The notes under the pieces: model-generated
What the model saw: the letters and a program-made list of their open reading frames with translations, nothing else
The model's database searches: none
Told to the model about the DNA's origin: nothing
In this document: one piece after another, positions 32,291-41,219 of the stretch
Layout: each line of letters starts with the position of its first letter
Numbering within the stretch: the first letter of the stretch is position 1
Source of the DNA: JAWXCE01 sp034440495
GTDB taxonomy: Bacteria; Pseudomonadota; Alphaproteobacteria; Rhizobiales; Rhodomicrobiaceae
DNA length: 64,000 bases
Reading direction: 5' to 3'
Assembly (NCBI GenBank): GCA_034440495.1
Contig: JAWXCE010000033.1
Span: 1 to 64,000, forward strand
Translations under genes and position numbers: made by a program

Positions 32291-33228
32291 TGGCGTTCAA
32301 TGTCTCGCAGCAGGCCGCACCGCGCGGCGCCCGCATTAAAGTCTCCAGCGATCCTCTAACAAAAGAAAAGGCGACAACAAGGCGCTGGTTTGAGTCTCTG
32401 CGCAATCAGATTTGCGCCGGGCTTGAGGCGGTTGAAGCCGACCTATCGAACGGGCCTCACGCTGATCTCGCTCCCGGCCGTTTTCGCCGCAAGCCGTGGT
32501 CACGCACCGATCATTCAGGCGCGGATGGGGGCGGCGGCGTTATGTCGATGCTGCACGGCCGGGTGTTTGAAAAAGCGGGCGTTCACGTGTCCACCGTGCA
32601 TGGCGAGTTTGCGCCTGAGTTTCGTGCGCAGATGCCTGGGGCAAGCGAAGACCCGCGCTTCTGGGCTTCGGGCATTTCGGTCATCGTTCATCCACGCAAC
32701 CCGAATGTGCCCGCCGTACACATGAACACGCGCTTTGTCGTTACCTCTAAACATTGGTTTGGCGGGGGCGCGGATTTGACGCCCGTGATGATGCGGCGCC
32801 GGACACAGGAAGATCCCGACACGGTCGATTTTCACATGGCGATGGAGTCGGCGTTCGAGGGCCACGAGGCGGCGGACTATCCCAAGTATAAAGCCTGGTG
32901 CGAGGAATACTTTTTCCTCAAGCATCGCAACGAGCCGCGCGGCGTCGGCGGCGTGTTTTACGACTATCACAACTCCGGAGATTGGGACGCCGATCTGGCT
33001 TTCACGCAAGATATTGGCCGCGGCTTCGCTCGCATTTACCCCGAACTCGTCCGGCGCAACATGCACACCGCCTGGACAGACGCCGACCGCGAGGAACAGC
33101 TTATCCGACGCGGCCGCTATGTAGAGTTTAACCTCCTGCACGACCGGGGCACCGTGTTCGGCCTGAAAACCGGCGGCAATGTTGAATCTATCCTGTCATC
33201 GCTGCCGCCCGAGGTGAAGTGGCCCTGA
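32290..33228 (+). CDS. hemF: Oxygen-dependent coproporphyrinogen III oxidase
   Basis: HemF converts coproporphyrinogen III to protoporphyrinogen IX with oxygen in heme synthesis. The 312-residue protein shows the family stretches GGGVMSMLHGRVFEKAGVHV, FWASGISVIVHPRNPNVPAV, MNTRFVVTSKHWFGGGADLTP, PRGVGGVFYDYHNSGDW and VEFNLLHDRGTVFGLKTGG. The start at 32290 was chosen over TTG 32287 because it gives the TGATG overlap. Heme demand of the bc1 complex next door may explain the neighbourhood. Confidence 0.95.
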   Translation: MAFNVSQQAAPRGARIKVSSDPLTKEKATTRRWFESLRNQICAGLEAVEADLSNGPHADLAPGRFRRKPWSRTDHSGADGGGGVMSMLHGRVFEKAGVHVSTVHGEFAPEFRAQMPGASEDPRFWASGISVIVHPRNPNVPAVHMNTRFVVTSKHWFGGGADLTPVMMRRRTQEDPDTVDFHMAMESAFEGHEAADYPKYKAWCEEYFFLKHRNEPRGVGGVFYDYHNSGDWDADLAFTQDIGRGFARIYPELVRRNMHTAWTDADREEQLIRRGRYVEFNLLHDRGTVFGLKTGGNVESILSSLPPEVKWP

Positions 33229-33252
33229 ACGTTACGCTTCAGGAGGCGTATA

Positions 33253-33282
33253 TTGACAGCCTACTTTTCCGTCAAATAAACT
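33253..33282 (+). promoter_or_regulatory. Candidate promoter for ppa-dapB
   Basis: A perfect -35 box TTGACA at 33253-33258 is followed 16-18 bases later by an AT-rich -10 candidate (AATAAA/TAAACT, 33275-33282). It lies about 75 bases before the ppa start, in the only gap upstream of that operon. Confidence 0.45.
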
Positions 33283-33357
33283 GTTCTGAAACAGTCGTGG
33301 CGCGAAAGCGTGAATTCATTTATGGCTTGATAATGTTGCGCACTGAACGGAGTTACC

Positions 33358-33906
33358 ATGCGCCTCGATCAGATTGCCATCGGTAATAATTTGCCGCACG
33401 ACATTAACGTAGTCGTGGAAGTGCCTATTGGCGGCGAACCTATCAAATACGAGTTGGACAAGCCCTCCGGCGCGCTATTCGTGGACCGCATGCTTTATAC
33501 ATCCATGCGTTACCCTGGTAATTACGGCTTTGTGCCTCATACGCTCTCGAATGACGGCGATCCCGTAGACGTGCTCATCGCCAACAACCGGCCAATCGTG
33601 CCGGGCGCGGTGTGCAACTGCCGCCCCATCGGCGTGATGTTCATGGAAGACGAGGCGGGCGGCGACGAGAAAATTATCGCGGTGCCATCCGACAAGGTTT
33701 CGCCCATGTACCGCAAGTTTCATGACTACAGCGACCTGCCGGAGATGCTCCTCAAACGCATCGTACATTTTTTCGAGCATTACAAAGACCTTGAAGACGG
33801 CAAATGGGTGAAAATCGTCCGCTGGGGCGATGCATCCGAGGCGCGCGAAATGATCCTTAAGGGCATCGAGGTGGCGAAGGTCGAGGCGGCGAGGTCGGGT
33901 AAATGA
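33358..33906 (+). CDS. ppa: Inorganic pyrophosphatase
   Basis: This family I soluble pyrophosphatase hydrolyses pyrophosphate and drives biosynthetic reactions. It has 182 residues with the signature DGDPVDVLI near residue 67, FVDRMLYTSMRYPGNYGFVP and KDLEDGKWVKI. Its last bases overlap dapB as ATGA, so ppa, dapB and the flavoprotein gene form one coupled unit. Confidence 0.96.
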   Translation: MRLDQIAIGNNLPHDINVVVEVPIGGEPIKYELDKPSGALFVDRMLYTSMRYPGNYGFVPHTLSNDGDPVDVLIANNRPIVPGAVCNCRPIGVMFMEDEAGGDEKIIAVPSDKVSPMYRKFHDYSDLPEMLLKRIVHFFEHYKDLEDGKWVKIVRWGDASEAREMILKGIEVAKVEAARSGK

Positions 33907-34703
33907 AGATCGTAGTCATGGGGGCAGGCGGACGCATGGGCCGCGCCCTCGTTCGCGCAATCCATGAAGCAGGCAGCGAGGTTGTAGGCGGAACTGAGCC
34001 TGCTGGATCGTCCGCTATTGGCGCAGACTTAGGCGAGTTGGCGGGCGTTGGGCGCATCGGCGCGATTGTGACGGACAAAACCATCGAATTGTTCCTCAAG
34101 GCCGAGGCGGTGATCGATTTTACTACGCCCGCCGCAAGCGTAGAGCACGCCGCGCTCACCGCTCAGGCCCGCATCGTCCACGTTATTGGTACGACCGGCT
34201 TTTCGGCGGAGGACGAAGTGAAAATCGAAGCCGCCGCGCGCCACGCCGTCATCGTCAAGTCCGGCAATATGAGCCTCGGCGTCAACCTGCTCGCCGCCAT
34301 GGTGCGCAAGGCGGCGGCGGCGCTGGACGAGGATTTCGATATCGAGGTCATTGAAATGCACCACAAGCACAAGGTGGATGCGCCATCAGGCACGGCGCTG
34401 CTGCTAGGCCATGCGGCGGCGAAGGGGCGGGGCATATCGCTTGCTGAACACTCGGTGCGCTCTCGCGACGGTCACACCGGCGAGCGCAAACGCGGCGACA
34501 TTGGTTTCGCCACCCTGCGCGGCGGCGACGTAGTGGGCGATCACACCGTCATGTTCGCCGGGCCATCCGAACGTATCGAATTCACCCACCGAGCCTCCGA
34601 CCGCGCCATTTTCGCGCGCGGCGCCGTAAAAGCCGCCCTTTGGGCCCATGGCAAACCGCCCGGGCTATATTCAATACAAGACGTGCTGGGCCTGAACGGA
34701 TGA
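33903..34703 (+). CDS. dapB: 4-Hydroxy-tetrahydrodipicolinate reductase
   Basis: DapB reduces the dihydrodipicolinate precursor with NAD(P)H in lysine and diaminopimelate synthesis. The 266-residue protein has the nucleotide motif GAGGRMGRALVRAI, IDFTTPAA, GTTGFSAED, SGNMSLGVNLL and the substrate-binding HHKHKVDAPSGTA. It overlaps both neighbours by 4 bp. Confidence 0.96.
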   Translation: MKIVVMGAGGRMGRALVRAIHEAGSEVVGGTEPAGSSAIGADLGELAGVGRIGAIVTDKTIELFLKAEAVIDFTTPAASVEHAALTAQARIVHVIGTTGFSAEDEVKIEAAARHAVIVKSGNMSLGVNLLAAMVRKAAAALDEDFDIEVIEMHHKHKVDAPSGTALLLGHAAAKGRGISLAEHSVRSRDGHTGERKRGDIGFATLRGGDVVGDHTVMFAGPSERIEFTHRASDRAIFARGAVKAALWAHGKPPGLYSIQDVLGLNG

Positions 34704-35908
34704 ATGGCGTGTGGGTGCCGCCTGTCGCTGACCCCGCGCCACGCGATCTATGCACGGATTGCGGCATTTCCCGCACGCAGGATCACAAGCGTTGCGGCCG
34801 GGCGTGTCAATTCATCAAGCCGGACTATCCGGCGTTGGAGGCGCGCGTGCATAGCCGAGCCCGCGATCCAAACCGGGTTGATGAGCTGTTTTTCGGCCCC
34901 TTCCGTCGGATGGCGCGCGCCAGCCTGAAAGCGCCCCGCGAAGGCGCGCAGTGGACGGGCATTACCACGCGGCTGGGCGAGCGCCTGCTTGAAACCGGCG
35001 CGGTCGATGCAGTGCTCACCATGGCGCCAGACCCGGCCGATAAATGGCGCCCGATGCCCGTGCTTGTCACGAAAGCCGAGGGTATGGCGCAGGTGCGTGG
35101 TATGCGTATGGGCTACGCTCCGCTTCTGGCGCTTCTCGAACCGGCGCGGGCGGCAGGCTATAAACGGCTGGCGATCATCGGCATCCCATGCCAGGTCTAC
35201 GCTCTGCGAGCGCTGGAGCAGGAGCTTGGCTTTGAGCGGCTGTATGTCATCGGCACGCCCTGCTCGGACAATACCACGACGGAAAACTTCCACAAATTCC
35301 TGGCGCTACTCGCGGATGACCCCGACACCATCACCTATCTCGAATTCCGTGCGGATTATTATGTCGAGTTGCGCTTTGCAGACGGGCGCGTGAAGGAAAT
35401 TCCGTTTCTCATGCTTCCGATCTCGAAGCTCCCCGGCGACTTCTTTCCGCTCACTTGCCGCACCTGCGTCGATTACACCAACGTGCTCGCGGACATCACC
35501 GTCGGTTACATGGCCGGTCAGGGCGAGCAGTGGCTGCTGGTGCGCAACGAGCGTGGCGAAGAGTTGCTTAAGCTTCTCGGCGACGAGGTACGGTTAACCG
35601 AGCCGGGCAGCGCGGGGAAGCGGCAGGGTCCAGTCGCTGGCTTTTTGAAAAATGTAGAACGTGCGGCGGGTGGCCTCCCGTTGCGGGGCATGCCCAACTG
35701 GGTGCGGCCGCTCGTTGGGTGGCTCATGCCAAAGGTCGGCCCGCGCGGCGTGGAGTTCGCTCGCGCCCGCGTCGAGATGAAAGCCGTAGAAACCGTACTG
35801 CACCTGCGCCAGCAGCGCCCTGCCATGATGCGCAACATGATCCCAGCACACATCTGGGCGCTGGTGAAACCCTACGGCCTCGTCCCCAAAGATCGCGAGG
35901 AGCGCTAA
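34700..35908 (+). CDS. F420-dehydrogenase-beta-like Fe-S flavoprotein (BciB/HCAR-like)
   Basis: This 402-residue protein belongs to the coenzyme F420 hydrogenase/dehydrogenase beta-subunit superfamily, the group that includes the chlorophyllide 8-vinyl reductase BciB and plant 7-hydroxymethyl chlorophyll a reductase. Cluster cysteines are in LCTDCGISRT, RCGRACQF and LTCRTCVDYTNVLADITVG, and a flavin region is near IGIPCQVYALRALEQELG. The start is ATG 34700, overlapping dapB by 4 bp. Whether this organism makes bacteriochlorophyll cannot be told; no other pigment gene is in view. Non-phototrophs also carry relatives of unknown function. Confidence 0.7.
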   Translation: MNGVWVPPVADPAPRDLCTDCGISRTQDHKRCGRACQFIKPDYPALEARVHSRARDPNRVDELFFGPFRRMARASLKAPREGAQWTGITTRLGERLLETGAVDAVLTMAPDPADKWRPMPVLVTKAEGMAQVRGMRMGYAPLLALLEPARAAGYKRLAIIGIPCQVYALRALEQELGFERLYVIGTPCSDNTTTENFHKFLALLADDPDTITYLEFRADYYVELRFADGRVKEIPFLMLPISKLPGDFFPLTCRTCVDYTNVLADITVGYMAGQGEQWLLVRNERGEELLKLLGDEVRLTEPGSAGKRQGPVAGFLKNVERAAGGLPLRGMPNWVRPLVGWLMPKVGPRGVEFARARVEMKAVETVLHLRQQRPAMMRNMIPAHIWALVKPYGLVPKDREER

Positions 35909-35912
35909 ATCC

Positions 35913-36875
35913 TCAAAGCCAGCCCTTGCGCTTAAAGAAGTAGAGGGGTAGCGCGGCGGACAGGATCATCAGGCCAATAGAGACGGGATAGCCGACCTTC
36001 CAGCCAAGCTCGGGCATATGCGCAAAATTCATGCCGTAAATGCTGGCGATGAGCGTAGGCGGCAAAAACACCGTCGCCGCGACCGAGAAAATCTTGATGA
36101 TCCCCGTTTGCTCGATGTTGATTTTACCGAGCGTCGCGTCGAGCAAGAAGTTGATGTTCGTGGTCAGGAAGGTGGCGTGATCCGACAGCGAGATCACGTC
36201 CCGCGACAGGGTTTTGAACGACCGGATCATGACTTTGTTCGGCTTTGTATCGCCGGGGCGCGTCTGAAACGATAGTAACCGTCCGATGCTCACAAGACTT
36301 TCGCGGGCGCGCGACGTGCGTGACTGTGCGAGGCCGATCTTGCGCAACACGTCCTCGAAATCGACCTTGCCCGCATCGCGCGCGAAGATGACGCGGGTTA
36401 TTTCGCTGGTGTCCTGCTGCACCTTTTCCAGAATATCGGCCAGCCGGTCGGTCACCGCGTCGAGCAGTTCCGCGAGGATGGCCTCGCCGCTGGTGCAGTG
36501 CGGCGCCTGACGCTGGACCTGCGCGATGAACGCCGTGATCGGCAGCGGATCGGCGTAGCGGATTGTCACCAGCCGATGGCCGACGAGCACGAACGTCACC
36601 GGCTCGCTTTCGGGCGTCTCGGTGTCGGCGCGCGTGAGCAGCGTAGCGGTGAGGTAAGACGCGCCGTTTTCCATGTACAGCCGGTTGGACAGCTCGATCT
36701 CGCCCATTTCCTCGCGCGTTGGCAGCGCGAGATGCAGCGCTTCTTCAACCGCATGCTCCTCGGCGGCGTTTGGCGTCAGTAGATCAATCCATATCACATC
36801 ATCGGGCAAAGTCTGTCCGGGATCGAACGGAATTGCCGCCAGGGCGCCGTTTCGGCGCGCATACGTCGTTATCAT
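35913..36875 (-). CDS. corA: CorA-family magnesium/divalent cation channel
   Basis: This is a 320-residue pentameric channel protein. A cytoplasmic alpha/beta domain and long helices come first; two C-terminal membrane helices follow, with the pore signature YGMNF (IASIYGMNFAHMPE) between them and the basic tail FFKRKGWL. Length and signature are normal for CorA. It is convergent with the BciB-like gene, four bases apart. A 188-bp gap with no recognisable feature lies upstream, before hslU. Confidence 0.92.
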   Translation of the reverse strand: MITTYARRNGALAAIPFDPGQTLPDDVIWIDLLTPNAAEEHAVEEALHLALPTREEMGEIELSNRLYMENGASYLTATLLTRADTETPESEPVTFVLVGHRLVTIRYADPLPITAFIAQVQRQAPHCTSGEAILAELLDAVTDRLADILEKVQQDTSEITRVIFARDAGKVDFEDVLRKIGLAQSRTSRARESLVSIGRLLSFQTRPGDTKPNKVMIRSFKTLSRDVISLSDHATFLTTNINFLLDATLGKINIEQTGIIKIFSVAATVFLPPTLIASIYGMNFAHMPELGWKVGYPVSIGLMILSAALPLYFFKRKGWL

Positions 36876-37063
36876 CGCAAAACCTCCCGGGAAGGCCCAT
36901 GAGCGCAGATCGAACCAGACGCTTTTCGTTGTTACAGATGGACGGAATGCGGCTTGTGACGGGCAGGCGATGAAAGCCGCCGCGGCTGCCGCGTCACACC
37001 GGGTAGCCCTGACAGCAACGCGCTGTCAAGCTTTTACGGTGCCCGCGTTAGCAATGAATTTAT

Positions 37064-38371
37064 TCAGAGTATGAACTTTGACAGATCAGCGTTTTTGGCT
37101 AAATCGCCGATATGATCCACTACATATTTTTCGTCGATAATCACGCGCTCGTTGGCTTTATCCGCCGCCTCGAAGCTGATTTCATCGAGGATGCGCTCCA
37201 TAATGGTGGACAGGCGGCGCGCACCAATGTTCTCCACGTTGGAGTTCACCTCCGCCGCCGTGTCAGCAATGGCGTCGATGGCGCCGTCAGTAAATTCCAG
37301 CGTCACGCCCTCCGTCGCCATCAGCGCGATATACTGCTTGATGAGGCTGGTTTTCGGCTCGCGCAGGATGCGTTTGAAGTCCGCTGCGGTCAGCGCGCGC
37401 AGCTCGACACGGATCGGCAATCGGCCCTGTAGTTCGGGGAGGAGGTCGGACGGCTTCGACATGTGAAACGCGCCGGACGCGATAAACAGGATGTGGTCGG
37501 TTTTGACGGGACCGTATTTCGTGCCGACAGTCGTACCCTCGATCAATGGGAGCAGGTCGCGCTGTACGCCTTCGCGGCTCACATCCGCGCCCGAGCGCTC
37601 GGAGCGTGCGCTGATTTTATCGATTTCATCGAGGAAAACGATGCCGTCATTCTCGACGCTCTTTATCGCTTCCTGCACCACCTGATCGTTGTCGAGTAGC
37701 TTGTCGGATTCTTCGGCAACTAGCACATCGTAGGATTCAAGCACGCTGATGCGCCGCGTTTTGGTGCGCCCGCCGAGCGCCTTGCCGAGCATGTCGTTCA
37801 AGTTAATCATGCCGACGCTTGCGCCGGGCATGCCAGGGATTTCAAACGCGGGCATGCCGGAGCCGGTGTCAGCCACCTGAATTTCGATTTCCTTATCATT
37901 CAACTCACCGCTCCGCAGGCGCTTGCGGAAATTTTCGCGCGTGGCGGGCGAGGCATTCGGGCCGACCAGCGCCGTTAGCACCCGCTCCTCCGCGAGCGAC
38001 TCCGCTTTGGCTTTCACCTCCGCGCGCTTTACCACCTTGATGAGGCTGATGCCGACCTCCAGTAAATCGCGGATGATCTGATCCACATCGCGGCCAACAT
38101 AGCCGACCTCGGTGAACTTGGTCGCCTCAACTTTGAGGAACGGAGCGTTGGCGAGTTTCGCGAGGCGCCGCGAAATCTCGGTCTTGCCCACACCTGTCGG
38201 CCCTATCATGAGGATGTTCTTCGGCAACACCTCCTCGCGCATCTCGCCCTCCAACTGCTGACGCCGCCAGCGGTTGCGCAACGCGATGGCGACGGCGCGC
38301 TTGGCGTCGTTCTGGCCGATAATATAGCGGTCAAGTTCGGAGACGATTTCGCGGGGCGAGAAGTTGCTCAT
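37064..38371 (-). CDS. hslU: HslU ATPase of the HslVU protease
   Basis: This AAA+ unfoldase feeds proteins to HslV. The 435-residue protein begins FSPREIVSELDRYIIGQNDA and has Walker A IGPTGVGKTEISRRL, Walker B GIVFLDEIDKI, the pore motif near GYVGRD, sensor 2 and a C-terminus ...NADLSKFIL that docks into HslV. It overlaps the membrane-protein gene by 4 bp and belongs to hslV-DUF2157-hslU. Confidence 0.96.
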   Translation of the reverse strand: MSNFSPREIVSELDRYIIGQNDAKRAVAIALRNRWRRQQLEGEMREEVLPKNILMIGPTGVGKTEISRRLAKLANAPFLKVEATKFTEVGYVGRDVDQIIRDLLEVGISLIKVVKRAEVKAKAESLAEERVLTALVGPNASPATRENFRKRLRSGELNDKEIEIQVADTGSGMPAFEIPGMPGASVGMINLNDMLGKALGGRTKTRRISVLESYDVLVAEESDKLLDNDQVVQEAIKSVENDGIVFLDEIDKISARSERSGADVSREGVQRDLLPLIEGTTVGTKYGPVKTDHILFIASGAFHMSKPSDLLPELQGRLPIRVELRALTAADFKRILREPKTSLIKQYIALMATEGVTLEFTDGAIDAIADTAAEVNSNVENIGARRLSTIMERILDEISFEAADKANERVIIDEKYVVDHIGDLAKNADLSKFIL

Positions 38372-39459
38372 GTTGAACCAAGGGCGTTAGGATTGTGGAG
38401 ACGCCGCGACAAAGCTGACGGCATCAGGGATAAGATAATGCGGCGCAACGGACGCCATCCAGCGCTTAGAATCAGTATGAAGGCGCCAAGGGCAAAGAGC
38501 GTCAATGGCACCACGTCGCTCAACGAAAAATTCTGGGCGATTAGCGTTCCGAAGGCAAAGCCCGCATAGGTTAGCCCCGAAACGAGCAACGCGCGCCTGT
38601 CTATTATCAAGGCGATGATACCAAGCGCGAGAAATACGCTTAAAATCACGATGGCGGTATTTGTATCCAGCGTAGAGGGGGCGGGCGCGAATGGTTCACT
38701 CGCTGGAAGCACGGCGCGGATGATCGAGCCGACAATCCATGGCGCAGCAACAAGATGGAGCCAGAACGCAATATCCGTGCGGCGGGTTTCCCGCTGCGGA
38801 TCGGAGGCGTCAAACGCCATAGCGAGAGCGAACACGCTAAGGCCGGATATAAGCTGAATGGTGTTGTACGATTTTACCGTGAAGTCTGGCGCATAATAGA
38901 AAATAAGAGTTTGCGCCATTGTGACCAAAGCAAGCGCCGCCGCAGCAATGGTGATCGGGACACGAAAACGCCAGTAATACACCGCTGTCATCAGCGATGT
39001 GAGGAACGCTGCGAGCGCAAACCGAGTCAGCACGCTTTTGTCGAGGGTGCGATTTCCGTCCAACTGGTTAAACGTGTTTTCGAAGTCAAACACGTTCAGG
39101 AGGGACGCAATCGCTATAAAACTCGCCATTGCGAAAATAATGAGCAACGCGATACTGGGCAGCGACATTCGCCGGACTTTGGTGAAGTATTCGGCCAGAA
39201 TCCAGGTTACGCCCACAAGGCCCGCCGCCGCGAGTTCACCGCTGGTTGAGCGGTATAAAAAGTAGCCCGCCGCGCCAAGAAAAAGCGCGATTCCGATGGT
39301 GACGAAAATATCGCCGAAACCGCCAATAAATCTCAGTTTTTCATCGTCCTGCGGTTCCGCATAAGCTGATGATGAGTTCATGTCGCCCAGAGCCTTGGCC
39401 TGCTCGGACGTTAAAATACCCTTTGCGACGGCGGCGTCCAAAGTATTTTTCGAGTGCAT
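38368..39459 (-). CDS. DUF2157-type polytopic membrane protein between hslV and hslU
   Basis: The 363-residue protein has a cytoplasmic N-terminus typical of DUF2157 (LDAAVAKGILTSEQAKALGD) followed by about ten membrane segments. It starts three bases after hslV and overlaps hslU by 4 bp, so it is translated with both protease subunits. HslVU is soluble, and hslV-hslU are normally adjacent; a membrane protein held between them is unusual. No enzymatic motif is seen. Confidence 0.78.
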   Translation of the reverse strand: MHSKNTLDAAVAKGILTSEQAKALGDMNSSSAYAEPQDDEKLRFIGGFGDIFVTIGIALFLGAAGYFLYRSTSGELAAAGLVGVTWILAEYFTKVRRMSLPSIALLIIFAMASFIAIASLLNVFDFENTFNQLDGNRTLDKSVLTRFALAAFLTSLMTAVYYWRFRVPITIAAAALALVTMAQTLIFYYAPDFTVKSYNTIQLISGLSVFALAMAFDASDPQRETRRTDIAFWLHLVAAPWIVGSIIRAVLPASEPFAPAPSTLDTNTAIVILSVFLALGIIALIIDRRALLVSGLTYAGFAFGTLIAQNFSLSDVVPLTLFALGAFILILSAGWRPLRRIILSLMPSALSRRLHNPNALGST

Positions 39460-39462
39460 GGC

Positions 39463-40014
39463 TCAAAGGCTTTCGAGAATGATCTGGTCATTCGTATAAA
39501 TGCAAATTTCAGCGGCGACCGCCATGGATTTGCGCACGATGGTTTCCGCGTCCATGTCTGTATCGTACAAAGCACGGGCGGCGGACAAAGCGTAATTACC
39601 GCCCGAGCCGATGCCGATAACGCCGCGCTCCGGCTCCAGCACGTCGCCGGTGCCTGTCAGCACGAGTGTGTTTAGCTTATCCGCCACGATCATCATGGCT
39701 TCCAGGCGGCGCAGGTAACGATCCGTGCGCCAATCCTTGGCCAAATCCACGCAGGCTCGCACTAGTTGCTCAGGGTACATGTCCAGCTTGGCCTCCAACC
39801 GCTCAAATAGCGTGAAGGCGTCGGCCGTGGCGCCAGCAAAACCGGCGATTACATTGCCTTTGCCAATCGTGCGTACTTTCTTAGCGTTGGCCTTCAGCAC
39901 GGTGGCCCCGAACGAGACCTGGCCATCGCCCGCAACTACAACTTTGCCGCCCTTGCGGACAGTTAAAATTGTCGTGCCGTGCCAATTCGGAAACGCGGTG
40001 TCTTGATTTGTCAT
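39463..40014 (-). CDS. hslV: HslV peptidase subunit
   Basis: This is the proteasome-like protease chamber. The 183-residue precursor (start ATG 40014) has a short propeptide (MTNQDTAFPNWHG) before TTILTVRKGGKVVVAGDGQV; the first Thr is the catalytic nucleophile. KNVRTIGKG-like and GSGGNYALSAARAL stretches follow. The longer frame upstream runs into the hslV/hisB divergent promoter and is not coding. First of the three-gene unit. Confidence 0.95.
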   Translation of the reverse strand: MTNQDTAFPNWHGTTILTVRKGGKVVVAGDGQVSFGATVLKANAKKVRTIGKGNVIAGFAGATADAFTLFERLEAKLDMYPEQLVRACVDLAKDWRTDRYLRRLEAMMIVADKLNTLVLTGTGDVLEPERGVIGIGSGGNYALSAARALYDTDMDAETIVRKSMAVAAEICIYTNDQIILESL

Positions 40015-40105
40015 GTGCAGCCGTTCAATGTGAAGCGCATATCGGGAAGAGCGCGGGGAAATCAAGCCTTGCGCTAACCCCAGTTTGAGAGAATAGCAAG
40101 GACGT

Positions 40106-40693
40106 ATGCGCAAAGCATCCATCGAACGTAAAACGAACGAAACCCGGGTTTCTGTTGAGATCGATCTTGACGGGACGGGCGCGGTCGACATTCACACGGG
40201 CGTGGGGTTTTTCGACCACATGCTGGAGCAGCTTTCCCGGCACTCGCTGATCGATATCAAGCTCAAAGCCGAGGGCGATTTGCACATCGACCAGCATCAT
40301 ACGGTGGAGGATTGCGGCATCGCGCTTGGTCAGGCCGTGCTGAAAGCGCTGGGTGATAAAACTGGCGTTACCCGTTATGCGCACGCCTACCTGCCCATGG
40401 ATGAGGCGCTCAGTCGCGTCGCAGTCGATGTTTCCGGCCGCCCATTTCTGGTGTGGAAAGTAACCTTTCCAACCGAGAAAGTCGGTGGGATGGATACGGA
40501 ACTGTTTCGGGAGTGGTTTCAGGCGTTTTCGATAAACGCGGGGCTGACCGTGCATGTTGAGAACCTTTATGGCGAAAACTCGCACCATGTTGCCGAGAGT
40601 TGTTACAAAGGGTTGGCTCGCGCGCTTCGCGCCGCAATCGAGCCAGATGCGCGTGCGCCAAACCGCATTCCCTCCACCAAGGGCGTGCTTTGA
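40106..40693 (+). CDS. hisB: Imidazoleglycerol-phosphate dehydratase
   Basis: HisB dehydrates imidazoleglycerol phosphate in histidine synthesis. The 195-residue monofunctional enzyme has the two manganese-binding repeats: DHMLEQLSRHS and DQHHTVEDCGIALGQA in the first, and SHHVAESCYKGLARALR in the second. It opens the histidine block, divergent from hslV across 91 bp. Confidence 0.96.
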   Translation: MRKASIERKTNETRVSVEIDLDGTGAVDIHTGVGFFDHMLEQLSRHSLIDIKLKAEGDLHIDQHHTVEDCGIALGQAVLKALGDKTGVTRYAHAYLPMDEALSRVAVDVSGRPFLVWKVTFPTEKVGGMDTELFREWFQAFSINAGLTVHVENLYGENSHHVAESCYKGLARALRAAIEPDARAPNRIPSTKGVL

Positions 40694-40726
40694 AAGCTGT
40701 GAAGCGCGGCTGAAAAGGTTGAAAAG

Positions 40727-41218
40727 ATGGTGACTTATACAGTGCATGAACCAATGCCGCATGCGTCCGCAGTTCGCGAGCGGGCTATGAATATCGCCTT
40801 TATTAAGGAAGGCGTGTCGTGGCCCGGATTGGTCTTTGGCCTACCATGGCTGTTAGTGCGCGGTTTGTGGCTCGAATTTCTAGTGATCTTCGGGGCCGCA
40901 GTTGCGGCAGGTTCGGCGATGATGGCGCTTGGGGCATCCATTGAGACCGTTTCCTGGGGTTTTACCGCCTTGAACCTGATCATTGGCTTTGAACTTTTCA
41001 ACTTGCAACGCTGGAAACTGGAGCGGCGCGGGCATGAAATGGTTGGCGTTGTCTCCGGCCGCGATATGGAAGAGTGCGAGGGCCGCTTTTTTCAAAACTG
41101 GGCGCCGCTTATGGGACATTACGCTTCCGCGGAGCCAAGGCCGCACTCTGCCGGGACGCCTGCCACTGGCAACGGTGAGCGGCAGGTGATCGGCTTTCTC
41201 ACCGCCGACCGGGCATGA
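40727..41218 (+). CDS. DUF2628 membrane protein in the his operon
   Basis: This 163-residue protein has two central hydrophobic segments (WPGLVFGLPWLLVRGLWLEF and the following FGAAVAAGSAMMALG region) and a soluble C-terminus. A DUF2628 gene in this place, between hisB and hisH, is usual in Alphaproteobacteria, though its role is unknown. It has the family's E-G-x-x-W-P/ALxFGPFWLL-type start. One base separates it from hisH. Confidence 0.82.
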   Translation: MVTYTVHEPMPHASAVRERAMNIAFIKEGVSWPGLVFGLPWLLVRGLWLEFLVIFGAAVAAGSAMMALGASIETVSWGFTALNLIIGFELFNLQRWKLERRGHEMVGVVSGRDMEECEGRFFQNWAPLMGHYASAEPRPHSAGTPATGNGERQVIGFLTADRA

Positions 41219-41219
41219 C

